The translations under genes and the position numbers were made by a program. Below the pieces are notes generated by a model. That model was given only the letters and a program-made list of their open reading frames with translations. It was not told the DNA's origin and did no database searches. 64,000 bases of DNA from the NCBI RefSeq assembly GCF_024372725.1, contig NZ_VOUA01000001.1, positions 124,001-188,000 on the forward strand, read 5' to 3'. Positions 25,180-34,225 of the stretch are shown here, in pieces; positions within the stretch are counted from its first letter, which is position 1; the number at the start of each line of letters is the position of its first letter. Source of the stretch: Methanosarcina sp. KYL-1. GTDB taxonomy: Archaea; Halobacteriota; Methanosarcinia; Methanosarcinales; Methanosarcinaceae.

Positions 25180-25210
25180 CTCATCTAGTATTTTTCAATA
25201 CTAAGAGGTG
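25177..25210 (-). promoter_or_regulatory. Hairpin covering the start codon of marker 3
   Basis: On the minus strand CACCTC (25205-25210) and TAGTATT (25197-25203) pair with AATACTA (25186-25192) and GAGGTG (25177-25182) around a GAAA loop. The last GTG is the start codon of marker 3. The stem has 13 pairs with a small internal loop, so the initiation site is masked unless ribosomes or a factor open it. Confidence 0.6.
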
Positions 25211-25219
25211 GCAGCATGT

Positions 25220-26833
25220 TTATATTTCTTCTGCAGCCTGGATCCGTTCTTCTTCCGTAAGCTGCGCAAGTACGGTCTTGGGCTTTCCGAGGTCCACAAT
25301 CTTCCCATTGCGCATGAGGGCAACGCGGTCACATATCTCATTCACAAAGTCCATGTCGTGGGAAACTACGACAAAGGTCTCCCCAACTTCTTCTCTGGCT
25401 TTAAGGATTGAATTCGTAACTGATACCTTGGTTATGGGGTCCATTGTCCCGGTGGGTTCGTCCATGATCACGATTCTCGGCTCCTTGATAAGGACCTGGG
25501 CAAGTGCGATCCTGTGTCTCTCCCCTTCACTCATTTCATCGGTCATTTTGGGGAGAATGGCTTTTGCCTTATCCTCTTCAAAACCGGCAGCCTTAAGCGT
25601 CATTAACGCCTTCCGGACCCCAAGTTCAAAGGGCAGGTCCAGGCTGATGGATTCCGTAAGGTTATCTATGACGGAACTGTGGGTGTAGAGCCCGTATTCC
25701 TGGTGCAGGAATCCCATGTACTTGGTTGCCCTACCTTTGTTTTCCACTCCTAACTTTGTCATATCCACCCATTCGTCTCCTACCCGGACTTCCACTTCCC
25801 CGGCTGTCGGGGGTAAAATTCCCATAAGGATCTTTGAGGTTGTGGTCTTGCCAGCCCCGCTTACTCCTACAAGCCCGAAGATTTCTCCTTCTTTTACGTC
25901 AAAAGAGATGTCGTCTACGGCCCTGACCACTCCGCGGTCAACCGAGATGTAGCGTTTTGCGAGGTTCCTGACCCGGATAATCGGCTCTCCTACTACTACG
26001 TCCTTTTCCCGCCTTACCATGGAGGCGCTCTGCATAAATATTGCAGATACCTCAAGTGGGTCCCCTTCCTTGATTATTTCGCCGTTTTCAAGCAAGATTG
26101 CCTTGTCTGCCAGCTGCTCGATGACATCAGGCCAGTGGGATGTCAGGACCATGCTCATGTTATAACTCTTAACGGCCCGGATGATGGCTTCATGGACCAG
26201 CTTTGCAGTCATCGGATCGAGGGTTCCCGTGGGCTCATCTGCGAGTAAAAGCAGGGGGTTTCTTACAAGCTGCCTGGCAAGCACCACTCTCTGTTTTTCT
26301 CCTCCGGAAAGCTCCCTTGCAACGTGCATCATACGGTGGTTCAGGTTGACTTCTTCTAAGAGTTCCACGGCCTTTTTCATGGCGTCATCTCCTCTGTATC
26401 CGATTTCATTTAAGGAATTGATGACGTTTACAAGGACCCTTTCGTCCCCGTAGAGGGCAAATGTCCTCTGGAGCATGATTGCAATGCGTTTGGCGATGTC
26501 TTTCCTTATAGGGTCGTAAAGAGAGAGCTTTATGAAATCCGCTTCATAGGCTTCGAGCGTCTCGCCGCAGACCGGACATTTCTGGCCTACCTTGCTGGGG
26601 CGTTCGATATATCCGCACTTCTCGCAGTGGGCAAGGTGGAAGATTACTTCTCCGGAGATGTTTTCAAAAGACTCGGTCCCGCGTAACACATGCATAAGGA
26701 TTGTTTTCCCTGACCCGCTTCTCCCGAGGATCCCTACGACTTCCCCTTCTCCTATGGTAAGATTTACATTTTTCAGGGCTTTGACACCGTCGAAATCCAC
26801 GGTTAGGTTTTTAATTTCAATAAACACTGGCAT
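25220..26833 (-). CDS. atwA: Methyl-coenzyme M reductase activation component A2 (twin ABC ATPase)
   Basis: A 537-residue twin ABC-ATPase with no membrane domain. Start chosen at the ATG at 26833 after GGAGGA. First cassette: Walker A GRSGSGKT (about 36-43), a four-cysteine zinc-finger-like insert (CEKCGYIERPSKVGQKCPVC, about 72-91), signature LSGGEKQR (about 170), Walker B LLLADEPTG. Second cassette: Walker A GVSGAGKTT (about 320-328), signature MSEGERHR (about 439), Walker B VIMDEPTG. Known role: AtwA supplies ATP hydrolysis for reductive activation of MCR. It is the first gene of the operon. Confidence 0.94.
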   Translation of the reverse strand: MPVFIEIKNLTVDFDGVKALKNVNLTIGEGEVVGILGRSGSGKTILMHVLRGTESFENISGEVIFHLAHCEKCGYIERPSKVGQKCPVCGETLEAYEADFIKLSLYDPIRKDIAKRIAIMLQRTFALYGDERVLVNVINSLNEIGYRGDDAMKKAVELLEEVNLNHRMMHVARELSGGEKQRVVLARQLVRNPLLLLADEPTGTLDPMTAKLVHEAIIRAVKSYNMSMVLTSHWPDVIEQLADKAILLENGEIIKEGDPLEVSAIFMQSASMVRREKDVVVGEPIIRVRNLAKRYISVDRGVVRAVDDISFDVKEGEIFGLVGVSGAGKTTTSKILMGILPPTAGEVEVRVGDEWVDMTKLGVENKGRATKYMGFLHQEYGLYTHSSVIDNLTESISLDLPFELGVRKALMTLKAAGFEEDKAKAILPKMTDEMSEGERHRIALAQVLIKEPRIVIMDEPTGTMDPITKVSVTNSILKAREEVGETFVVVSHDMDFVNEICDRVALMRNGKIVDLGKPKTVLAQLTEEERIQAAEEI

Positions 26834-26903
26834 GAATTTTCCTCCGCAAATTATGAGCTGCAAGTTCCTTTCTGGTGAATTTTTTCCGCCTACCCGGGGC
26901 ATA

Positions 26904-26919
26904 TTTCACAAGTGTGAAA
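26904..26919. promoter_or_regulatory. Inverted repeat in the atwA promoter region
   Basis: TTTCAC-AAGT-GTGAAA is a perfect 6-bp inverted repeat 71-86 bases before the atwA start. A lone TTTCAC half-site lies at 26984-26989. A similar palindrome precedes marker 6 in the same operon, so a shared DNA-binding regulator is possible. Confidence 0.5.
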
Positions 26920-27106
26920 ATATCTACTTTAATGCACCTGGACTTTGACTTTATGTAATTGATAAACTGATATTAACAACAAATTTCACACATATGGGCA
27001 ACAACTACATAAGAATAAACATTACATAAACATAACGCATTATTTTGTCACTGTGAACTTCCATAATCAGGATCAATAGGCAAATTTGTCCTTTTTTGTA
27101 TCTTCT

Positions 27107-27907
27107 TTATAGTCCCTTTACCACGTCCACGACTTTTATAATGTCGTCCAGCACCACATCGGCTGCTTCCCTGAGTTTTTCAGGCCTTTCATCTCCCTGC
27201 TGGACCGTCATGATCCCTATGTCTGCTGCTCTGAGGGCCAGGATGTCGTTGATGCCGTCCCCTACCATGACCACCTTCTCATAACTTTTTTTAAGTTCAA
27301 GCACGACCTGTTCCTTAGCCCGGGTGGTAGCGAGGGCAAAGACCCTTTCCGGTGGGATTTCTATGTACTCTGCAAGCTGCAGGAGGGTTCGCATGCTGTC
27401 TCCTGATGCTATGTATATGTCCACTTCCATAGCCTTGAGGGCCTGGACGGTCTTAAGGGTTGTGTTAAATACCTGTCCTCCCGTGCTGAGCACGTAGGGC
27501 ACATTTTTTGCCTCCGAATCAATGATCAGTCCTGCGGCAAGGTAGAATATGTCAGGGCAGCGGGAAGAGACAGCCTGCAGCACATCGTGCACGTCTCCAA
27601 CCCTGAGGCTCGTTTCCTTTATGATTTCACAGGCTGTTTCCGTTAAAAATTCCCCTCTGGAGCAGCTAATCCCGAGCGGAACTCTATAATATCTTATAAA
27701 TTCAAACAGGGGCATTTCTTCCCTGGAATGGAGAATCACCTCATTTTCTACGTTCAGGACTACAAGCCCGCATCCATTTTTTTTTGCGACAATGGCGGTA
27801 CTCTCAACGTTTTCAAGAATGCGGCCCGTACTGGCTTCTTTTGCAACCCGGTACATGTGGAGGAGGGTTCCGGCGCTGTCGAAGACCACGGCTATTTTTC
27901 TGGCCAT
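27107..27907 (-). CDS. HAD-superfamily phosphatase of soluble P-type ATPase type
   Basis: A 266-residue HAD protein. Motif I is FDSAGTLL (Asp9 nucleophile), resembling the DKTGT of P-type ATPases and lacking the second Asp of ordinary phosphatases. Motif II is in IASGDS (about 163-168), motif III is K (LELKKSYEKV, about 205-214), and motif IV is VGDGINDILAL (about 217-227). These soluble P-domain-like proteins are common in methanogens. The substrate is unknown. It lies 270 bases upstream of atwA on the same strand and could be transcribed with it, but has its own putative leader. Confidence 0.85.
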   Translation of the reverse strand: MARKIAVVFDSAGTLLHMYRVAKEASTGRILENVESTAIVAKKNGCGLVVLNVENEVILHSREEMPLFEFIRYYRVPLGISCSRGEFLTETACEIIKETSLRVGDVHDVLQAVSSRCPDIFYLAAGLIIDSEAKNVPYVLSTGGQVFNTTLKTVQALKAMEVDIYIASGDSMRTLLQLAEYIEIPPERVFALATTRAKEQVVLELKKSYEKVVMVGDGINDILALRAADIGIMTVQQGDERPEKLREAADVVLDDIIKVVDVVKGL

Positions 27908-27926
27908 AGGAAGTGATTAACTGTAA

Positions 27927-27967
27927 AATAAAAAAATCTTTTCGAAAACCCGGGGAAATGCCCGGGT
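27927..27967 (-). terminator. Hairpin terminator after the presenilin-like gene
   Basis: ACCCGGG (27948-27954) and CCCGGGT (27961-27967) form a perfect 7-bp stem around 6 bases. On the minus strand it is followed by TTTTCGAAAAGATTTTTTT. It lies 50 bases after the gene ending at 28017. Confidence 0.65.
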
Positions 27968-28016
27968 ACAAAAATATATAAAAATAACTGAAGTGGAAGG
28001 GGGGCGAATGCCCTGC

Positions 28017-28913
28017 TCATATAATTGATGAACCTGAGAGCAGGACTCCTGTGAAAAAACCGAGGATTACCCCGGTATTCAGGAACGGAAGGCCTGCCTG
28101 GGGTTTTCCCTTCATGACAAGGGCTGAAAGCACCAGGTATCCTGCAAGGGTCCCGATCATGGCCCCAAGTACGGGGTAGGAGAAGATTCCCTCGTTTTCC
28201 AGGAAGACACTTGCCGAGACTACCAGCAGTGTGGGCATGACGGCATCCCCGAGCCCCATGAAAAAAGCTTCCCTTTCTTCTCCTTCCCGGAAACTTTCCC
28301 GCAGGAATGAATAACTGCGGCTCTTCGGGATTATGAACAGGATGGGGAGTTTCAGGTCCATGATCCCTTCGGCCATGGTAATCATGTGTTTTGTCTTGTA
28401 GACGGAGATGGCATCATAGATCGCAAGGAGTAGCAGAAGGACAACTACCGGGATGATGGAGAGGGATATCCCTATAAGGGCACTGACACCGCCTGCGATG
28501 CAGATTCCCACAAGGTCAATAACATACCATTCCGGGTACTTGTAAAGCAGCGCTGTCAGCCCTGTAGAGAGCAGAGCCGAAGCTATGGCCTCACGCCCTG
28601 CCAGGGCCGGGGAGAGGGTGAACAGGGCGAAAAATACGTAGTAAAGGGTACTTAACACCGCAAAGTAAATGAAGAGGGTGATTACCCACTTCATATTCTT
28701 TTTTATCGCTATCAGGACAAGCAGGGTAAATACCAGGATCAGCACAATGTAATATATGGAATTGGACACCTGAGTGGGGTCCTCGAAAGCCTGCATTTCG
28801 TTGACTTCCATGGGCGTGGACAAAAAAAGTGCAAGGATTTGCACAATCAGGATTAGCCCTGCCATGGAAAGTAAGGGTAAATATGCTCTGAGTGATTGTT
28901 TACTTGAACTCAA
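28017..28913 (-). CDS. Presenilin/signal-peptide-peptidase-type intramembrane aspartyl protease
   Basis: A 298-residue polytopic membrane protein with about nine hydrophobic segments. Segment 6 contains IYDAISVYK (Asp near residue 167) and segment 7 contains FFMGLGDAVMP (Asp near 220, the GxGD motif). The last third includes GLPFL near residue 273 in the place of the PAL motif. This arrangement is that of archaeal presenilin homologues, which cleave substrates within the membrane. The PAL motif being altered to PFL is worth noting. It is monocistronic with its own terminator. Physiological substrates are unknown in archaea. Confidence 0.85.
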   Translation of the reverse strand: MSSSKQSLRAYLPLLSMAGLILIVQILALFLSTPMEVNEMQAFEDPTQVSNSIYYIVLILVFTLLVLIAIKKNMKWVITLFIYFAVLSTLYYVFFALFTLSPALAGREAIASALLSTGLTALLYKYPEWYVIDLVGICIAGGVSALIGISLSIIPVVVLLLLLAIYDAISVYKTKHMITMAEGIMDLKLPILFIIPKSRSYSFLRESFREGEEREAFFMGLGDAVMPTLLVVSASVFLENEGIFSYPVLGAMIGTLAGYLVLSALVMKGKPQAGLPFLNTGVILGFFTGVLLSGSSII

Positions 28914-29016
28914 GTGTACCTAAACTCCTTAATTCTTAAAACTATGCCTTTCTATTCCTTTATATACTTAGTGTATTCCACAAAGCCCTGCCGCTCCTAA
29001 ATTCCCATAGCCTTTT

Positions 29017-29105
29017 CCCTCTAAAGCTTTTTTGCTTTTCCCCCTAAAGCTTTTTTGCTTTTCCCCTCTAAAGCTCTTTTTGTCCTTTCTCTCTAAACTT
29101 TTTCC
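29017..29105. repeat. Three to four imperfect copies of a 22-24 bp T/C-rich unit
   Basis: The unit is close to CCCTCTAAAGCTTTTTTGCTTTT, seen at 29017-29040, 29041-29063, 29064-29086 and a more diverged copy to 29105. It lies upstream of the presenilin-like gene on the minus strand, where it reads as an A/G-rich tract. Confidence 0.6.
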
Positions 29106-29367
29106 TCTCTGCAGCTTTAAGTCACTTTTTTTGAACAGTGGGTCGAATTATCTTTAATCTCTACACATTTTAACCACGAATTTAAACCCACACTGGGACT
29201 AATTTCCCTACTTTGAGTAGCCGTCCTACTTTTTTCATTCCTTTAATACATATTTTTTAAGTGACTTCGGCTTAAGAAATCCCGTTTTGAGTAACTCCCA
29301 CTTTGTTGTATGTTTTCCTTCGGGGATGGGTCTTCGATCAGAGTGGAAAGGAATATCCTGAATTTGG

Positions 29368-29446
29368 ATAACTGGATTCGGGCACCCGGATAAGTTGCTT
29401 GATTCAGGTAGCCTGATAAGTTTCTTGATTCGGGTAACCGGATTAA
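29368..29446. repeat. Imperfect 28-bp repeats
   Basis: About two and a half copies of a unit close to GATTCGGGTAACCGGATAAG, with inverted GGTAACC or GGGCACCC cores. It may be a relic or a protein-binding array; no gene lies within 280 bases downstream. Confidence 0.5.
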
Positions 29447-29726
29447 AGGGATGGTAATTTATTGCCTGTCCGGCTCTTATGGTAAAATCTTGAAGGGAAT
29501 ATTCCCGGGAATAAGGGGTAAAGAGTTCGGAAATAGAAGGAACATAAATAGTTTGTGCAAAAAAATAAATAGCATATCTGTATAAAAAATAAGCACAAAT
29601 AGAATTGTACTAAAACTAGTAAATACTTCTCAGAAGTATCCCCCACAGATTTTTGAAACATTTGAACATTATCCCGGAAATCGTGGTATCACAGAGGATT
29701 TCCATAATAAGTGTTAGAGGTATACA

Positions 29727-30050
29727 ATGGAGTCAAGAGATACGGTATTTTTTGTAGTGATGGTCCTGTCGTCCTTCCTCTTATCCTTTGAATGGCTAAG
29801 AAGGTTCACATATCGGCCCACAAATCCCCTCATCATCATCTCGGCTATGATCCTCATAGGGACTTTAGCTTTCATGCTTATCTCTATCAACAACAGGCTC
29901 CAGCAGCTTGAAGATAAGATGGAAGCAAAGGATCGTTCCCTCAGGGTTAATATACAGAGCACCGAAACAACCATGGAAGACAGGATGAACGAACTTATTA
30001 CCAAAGTTGATAACGCTATATATGAATTCAACCGCAGAAAATATCACTGA
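29727..30050 (+). CDS. Small membrane protein with C-terminal coiled coil
   Basis: A 107-residue protein with hydrophobic segments near residues 6-22 and 34-55 and a long charged helix (about 57-100, heptad-like spacing: LQQLEDKMEAKD then MEDRMNELITKVDNAIYEF). Both ends of the membrane part point to a hairpin with a cytoplasmic coiled coil. TAGAGGT lies about 9 bases upstream of the ATG. I do not recognise a family. The coiled coil suggests an assembly or tethering role. Confidence 0.7.
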   Translation: MESRDTVFFVVMVLSSFLLSFEWLRRFTYRPTNPLIIISAMILIGTLAFMLISINNRLQQLEDKMEAKDRSLRVNIQSTETTMEDRMNELITKVDNAIYEFNRRKYH

Positions 30051-30604
30051 TTTCTGCAAAATATCAACACTATTTTTTTGGAATTTTTTCCAAAAGCCCG
30101 TTTCTATCTTTCAAATCTTTGATAGGGATGCTGGTAATTTTTATCCGGATAGTTAATCAAATATTTGAAACTGTTTATCCCATTATATTTTGCCTGCCGC
30201 GAGCTGTTAAAACTGAACATTTTACTCAAAACTGCTAATTATTATTTTTTAGGGTGAGCTGTTTACAAAGATGACGCCGCTTTAAAGAAATGGTTGACTA
30301 TTTAATACGACAATAATTATTAAAAGCGATGCTAATTATTAAAAAATACTAATTATTAAAAAAGATAAAAATTATTAAAATATCTATTAATACTTAAACA
30401 GCTATTTTCTATTGTACTGGCTTGTTTCCCCTTCTACGGTCTTTCTACCGTAAAAAATATATCTTAGTTCTCATGTATACGGGGAACGTCTGGATTTATG
30501 ATCTTTGAAATTATATATTTTCAAAGATATTTTGTATCGTAAGCTATTATTACTCATAGTTAGTATTAATTGAATTTGGTGTAAATTAAAGAAGGAAAGC
30601 TGAT
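30051..30604. other. Intergenic region, 554 bases, very AT-rich
   Basis: Contains runs of AATTATTAAAA-like repeats (about 30310-30390) and two TATA-like elements near 30459 and 30514 for the next gene. No gene was recognised. Confidence 0.4.
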
Positions 30605-30907
30605 ATGCGCCTTAGTCTGGAGCCGATCGGTATCATCAAAAGGGCTGCAAATAAGTCGGAGATTTTGATCTATTCCGATTTTGAGCAGGTTATACGAAAC
30701 ATTGTTTCCAAAATTGGGGATGGGGCTGAATTTGGACAGAAGCTTCTGGTGATTCATAAAACTAATGGTAAAAAACAGGAAGATGGGCACCAGGTTCAGG
30801 TCACCAAGACGACATTGCTGGAGAGAAAAGGCAACCTGCTTACAGTCTCAAAGATAGAGGCAAGCGAAGATTCCGTTATTGACGTCCGGCTTGATGTTGC
30901 CGCCTGA
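30605..30907 (+). CDS. Small conserved-looking protein, possibly related to TrmO/TsaA
   Basis: A 100-residue soluble protein. The opening LEPIGIIKR and the YSDFEQVIRNIV segment recall the beta-barrel start of TrmO/TsaA-type proteins, but the length is about half of normal and the C-terminal half (VTKTTLLERKGNLLTVSKIEASEDSV) diverges. I treat the resemblance as weak. AGAAGGAAAG lies 8 bases before the ATG, so translation is likely. Function unknown. Confidence 0.65.
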   Translation: MRLSLEPIGIIKRAANKSEILIYSDFEQVIRNIVSKIGDGAEFGQKLLVIHKTNGKKQEDGHQVQVTKTTLLERKGNLLTVSKIEASEDSVIDVRLDVAA

Positions 30908-31007
30908 CCGTTTTCGAGGGGACTGCCGGACACTTAAGGCCCTTATTTCATACTTTTCATAGATTTTTTCTTTCCTGGTCTGGGCCCGGGTCAGCTTTTC
31001 GGGAGAG

Positions 31008-32927
31008 TTGAACTTGGGAAGTGAACTGAAAACAGTAGGGGTCACGGTAGTTCTCCTCATTCTTCTTATTCCGGGGAGCGGCTGCCTTGAAGACGGAATA
31101 AACCCCGATCCCAGGGCAGACTCCGGAAATGAAGTTCATCCTGCCGCAGGAGAGCCGGAGGCAGGGCAGTCAAAGCTCCAGCTCTCCACCCTTGTTGCCG
31201 TATACATGGTAGGGAGCGACCTGGAGTCCGAAAGCGGGTATGCCAGCCGGGATATCTTCGAAATCCTTGATGGGGCAGCTTTGGGCATGGAGGGTGCCGA
31301 AGTCGTGCTGGCGTACGGGGGGGCCGACCTCAAAGGCTGGAAAGGTATGACGATCGCAGACCTGGAAGACCTTGAAAGGGATGGCGGTGACGGGGTCATA
31401 GGCAATGAGGCTTTTCACCGGAAAGTATATAGGTATGCAAATATGGGCGACTCCGATAGTCTGGAAACTTTCCTTTCTTACATCCGGGACAATTATGAAA
31501 GTGAAAAAGTCCTGCTCATTTTCTGGGACCACGGGGACGCCTACCGGGGGGTTTGTTTTGATGAGAACCGGGGGTATGACCGGCTTGAACTTTCCGAAAT
31601 CGAAAGTGCCCTTGAAGGTTCCGGAATGCACTTTGACATTATAGGTTTTGATGCCTGCCTCATGGCAAGCCTCGAACTTGCAAAAGCAATCAAAAATTCG
31701 GGCGACTACATGCTTGCCTCCGAGACCATCGAGCCCACTCACGGCTGGGACTATACAGCTTTAGTGGGCTATGTGGGAGGGCATCCCGGGGCTTCTCCCG
31801 AGGATATAGGAAAAGTAGTCATTGACAGCTACCTGGAAAACCAGGAGCATGTGCCTCCCCGGACCCTTTCCCTTCTTGACCTTTCCAGGACTGATTCCGT
31901 GCTGGAAAGTGTTGACCTGCTTGTGGCAGGCCTGGACCCCAAAGTTGCAAATTCCCGGAGTTACTGCGGGCTTGGGGCTTCTTTTACAAAAGCCCGGAAG
32001 TTCGGGGCCGAGCCCCGGCAGGAGGCCGAAATCTCCATGGACCTGCAGAGTTTTGCCCTGGGGGTAAGGGAGGAGATCCCCGAACTTGCCGGGAATGCCG
32101 ATGCCCTGCTTGCAGAGCTTGAAGAGTTTGTGGTCTATAAACGGCAGGACGGCACGGTGCCGGGCTCCTACGGCGTGTCCGTGTATTCTCCCCAGGCTTC
32201 GGAAAGCTATTACAGGGACTACGGGAAAGTCTCCCTCTCGGAGGCCTGGTATGGCTTCCTTGGAGGATATATGGAAAGGACTTGTGCGGATTTCACGGAT
32301 CCCGAGATTTCAAAATCCGGGAATTCTTTTGCTGTGGAAGACGATTCGGGGCTGGCTTCTGTGGAACAGGTCTATTTCATGAATTCTTCCGGAGGAATGG
32401 CCCTCCTGGGAAAGACCCCGGTTGGCTGTTCCGAAGAGGGCTCCTACGGCCTTCCTGCCTGGGACGGGAAATGGGTCTACCTTCAGGACCCCGGCACAGG
32501 AGAGGCTTCTCTTGTGTATGCAACGTGCGGAGGGGAAACTGAGGATGGGGAGAGGATTCTGACAACGGAACTCGGGCTTCTCAGGAACGGCAGGTTCAGG
32601 CCCTGCCTGGGGCATTTTTATCTTGACCCTCAAAAAGGGACTTTGAAAGCGTATATGAACCCTTACGAGGTCTTGAAAGCCGGAGATGTTCTTTTTTCAA
32701 GGGAAGTGCTTGAGCTAAAAGCCGGTGACTCCGTCACCTCGTATGCCCCGCTTTACGGGGAGGGCGGGGTGCGGCAGTGGACAGAGCTTGGCACGATAAC
32801 TGTGGGAAAAGATGCGGCTTTTGTTTATGACTACTTGCCGGAAGGGACTTACTATACCGCGCTTTATGCCGAGGACTACCGCTCAAACTTCAATATCAGT
32901 GAACCTGTGGAGCTTGTTCTTGATTAA
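31008..32927 (+). CDS. Clostripain-like (C11) cysteine peptidase, secreted
   Basis: A 639-residue protein. The start is a TTG at 31008 or 31014, preceded by GGGAGAG. A hydrophobic leader (about 9-22) ends in GSGC, compatible with a lipoprotein cysteine but not a canonical lipobox. The C11 domain (about 60-400) holds the catalytic His in FWDHGDAYRG (about 174-183) and the Cys in IIGFDACLMAS (about 211-221). The remaining 240 residues form beta-rich domains. C11 enzymes cleave after Arg or Lys. Location outside the cell is expected. Nearest cysteine protease inhibitor-like gene in the window is at 53875. Confidence 0.88.
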   Translation: MNLGSELKTVGVTVVLLILLIPGSGCLEDGINPDPRADSGNEVHPAAGEPEAGQSKLQLSTLVAVYMVGSDLESESGYASRDIFEILDGAALGMEGAEVVLAYGGADLKGWKGMTIADLEDLERDGGDGVIGNEAFHRKVYRYANMGDSDSLETFLSYIRDNYESEKVLLIFWDHGDAYRGVCFDENRGYDRLELSEIESALEGSGMHFDIIGFDACLMASLELAKAIKNSGDYMLASETIEPTHGWDYTALVGYVGGHPGASPEDIGKVVIDSYLENQEHVPPRTLSLLDLSRTDSVLESVDLLVAGLDPKVANSRSYCGLGASFTKARKFGAEPRQEAEISMDLQSFALGVREEIPELAGNADALLAELEEFVVYKRQDGTVPGSYGVSVYSPQASESYYRDYGKVSLSEAWYGFLGGYMERTCADFTDPEISKSGNSFAVEDDSGLASVEQVYFMNSSGGMALLGKTPVGCSEEGSYGLPAWDGKWVYLQDPGTGEASLVYATCGGETEDGERILTTELGLLRNGRFRPCLGHFYLDPQKGTLKAYMNPYEVLKAGDVLFSREVLELKAGDSVTSYAPLYGEGGVRQWTELGTITVGKDAAFVYDYLPEGTYYTALYAEDYRSNFNISEPVELVLD

Positions 32928-33013
32928 TTTTCTGAAGCTTGTTCACATTTTACCCGTTTTCTTCTTTTTCAGGAACACGGCTAATGAGGCGGTAAGCATA
33001 AAGTCTCAGTATG

Positions 33014-33125
33014 CCTAAAATGTATTGAAACACTTGGACGATTAAACTCCTAAAAACATTGAAACAATTCAATCCCTTAAAACATTGAAACAATTCAAAC
33101 CCCTAAAAACACTTAAACGATTAAA
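33014..33125. repeat. Imperfect tandem repeats upstream of FEN1
   Basis: About four copies of a 27-32 base unit close to CCCTAAAAACATTGAAACAATTCAA run from 33014 to 33125. The final copies differ most. It ends about 60 bases before the FEN1 start, so it overlaps the expected promoter zone. Confidence 0.6.
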
Positions 33126-33185
33126 CTCCGAAAGAAGCGCCAGGTGCGCTCTGCCGGAATACCAGAAGATACCCCGAGGGAAAAC

Positions 33186-34202
33186 ATGGGCACAGATATC
33201 GGAGACCTGCTCCAGAAAAGAAAGGTTGAACTCTCAGACCTTGCAAACAGGATAGTTGCAATTGATGCATTTAATACCCTGCACCAGTTTCTAAGCATTA
33301 TCCGCCAGCGGGATGGCAGTCCCCTGGTAGACTCAAATGGAAAGGTGACATCTCACCTTTCAGGCCTGCTCTACCGGACAGCAAGCCTTGTTGAGGCCGG
33401 CATCAGGCCGGTTTTTGTTTTTGACGGCAAGCCTCCAGACCTGAAGGCCGGGACCCTGAACAAAAGAAAGGAAGTCCGGGAATCTGCCTGGGAAAAGTGG
33501 GAAACCGCAAAAGCTGAAGGGGACATGGAAGCTGCTTACAAATATGCCCAGGCTTCCTCAAAGGTCGACCACGAAATCGTTGAAGATGCTAAATACCTCC
33601 TGGAAATCATGGGCATTCCCTGGGTGCAGGCCCCTTCCGAAGGGGAGGCCCAGGCTGCCCACATGGTCCTTAAAAAAGATGCGGACTATGTTGCTTCCCA
33701 GGACTATGACTCCTTCCTTTTCGGAGCCCCGGCAGTTGTCCGGAACCTGGCTGTCACGGGAAAGCGCAAGCTTCCGGGCAAGAACGTATACGTGGATGTC
33801 GAACTCGAACTGATCGAGCTGGGGGAGACCCTCGGGGAGCTAGGTGTCAACAGGGAGCAGCTTATTGACATTGCAATCTGCGTGGGTACTGACTATAACA
33901 AAGGCCTTGAAAAAGTGGGGCCTAAAACGGCCCTTAAACTGGTTAAAAAGCACGGGGACATCCACGCCGTGCTCCGGGAAAAAGGAGGGGAAATCGAAGC
34001 CCTTGAGAGGATCCGGGAGTTTTTTTCCCGGCCTGAGGTCACCGACGACTATGAGCTCAAATGGGGCAAACCGGACCGGGAGAAGCTTGTTGAATTCCTC
34101 TGCGAAAAACACGGTTTTTCACGGGACCGGGTGGAAAAAGCTTTCGAACGCCTTAATGCAGCTTCAGGAGGCAGGCAGCAGACCCTTGACAGGTGGTTTT
34201 AA
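33186..34202 (+). CDS. fen: Flap endonuclease 1
   Basis: The ATG at 33186 gives the standard archaeal MGTDIGDLL start and a 338-residue length. Acidic active-site residues are visible in [10 protein letters not shown] (Asp27), [11 protein letters not shown] (about 80), SEGEAQAAH (about 152-154), ASQDYDSFL (about 173-175) and VGTDYNKGL (about 234-236). The C-terminus ends QQTLDRWF, a PCNA-interacting peptide. The enzyme removes 5' flaps during lagging-strand maturation and base excision repair. It is followed 20 bases later by the CDF transporter gene. Confidence 0.97.
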   Translation: MGTDIGDLLQKRKVELSDLANRIVAIDAFNTLHQFLSIIRQRDGSPLVDSNGKVTSHLSGLLYRTASLVEAGIRPVFVFDGKPPDLKAGTLNKRKEVRESAWEKWETAKAEGDMEAAYKYAQASSKVDHEIVEDAKYLLEIMGIPWVQAPSEGEAQAAHMVLKKDADYVASQDYDSFLFGAPAVVRNLAVTGKRKLPGKNVYVDVELELIELGETLGELGVNREQLIDIAICVGTDYNKGLEKVGPKTALKLVKKHGDIHAVLREKGGEIEALERIREFFSRPEVTDDYELKWGKPDREKLVEFLCEKHGFSRDRVEKAFERLNAASGGRQQTLDRWF

Positions 34203-34208
34203 GCAGGT

Positions 34209-34225
34209 AAGGAGGTTGTAAACTG
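34209..34225 (+). promoter_or_regulatory. Perfect Shine-Dalgarno sequence before a CTG codon
   Basis: AAGGAGGT at 34209-34216 is followed by 6 bases and then CTG at 34223-34225, the first codon of the conserved CDF reading frame. No ATG, GTG or TTG lies in frame between it and 34352. Confidence 0.6.

Larger units (their letters stand above)
28914..29726. other. Intergenic region with degenerate repeats, 813 bases
   Basis: Three copies of a T/C-rich repeat (CTCTAAAGCTTTTTTGCTTTTCC, about 29017-29105) lie near the presenilin-like gene start. A second imperfect repeat of about 28 bases (GATTCGGGTAACCGGAT-like, 29368-29446) lies further on. The rest is AT-rich with no convincing gene. Confidence 0.5.
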
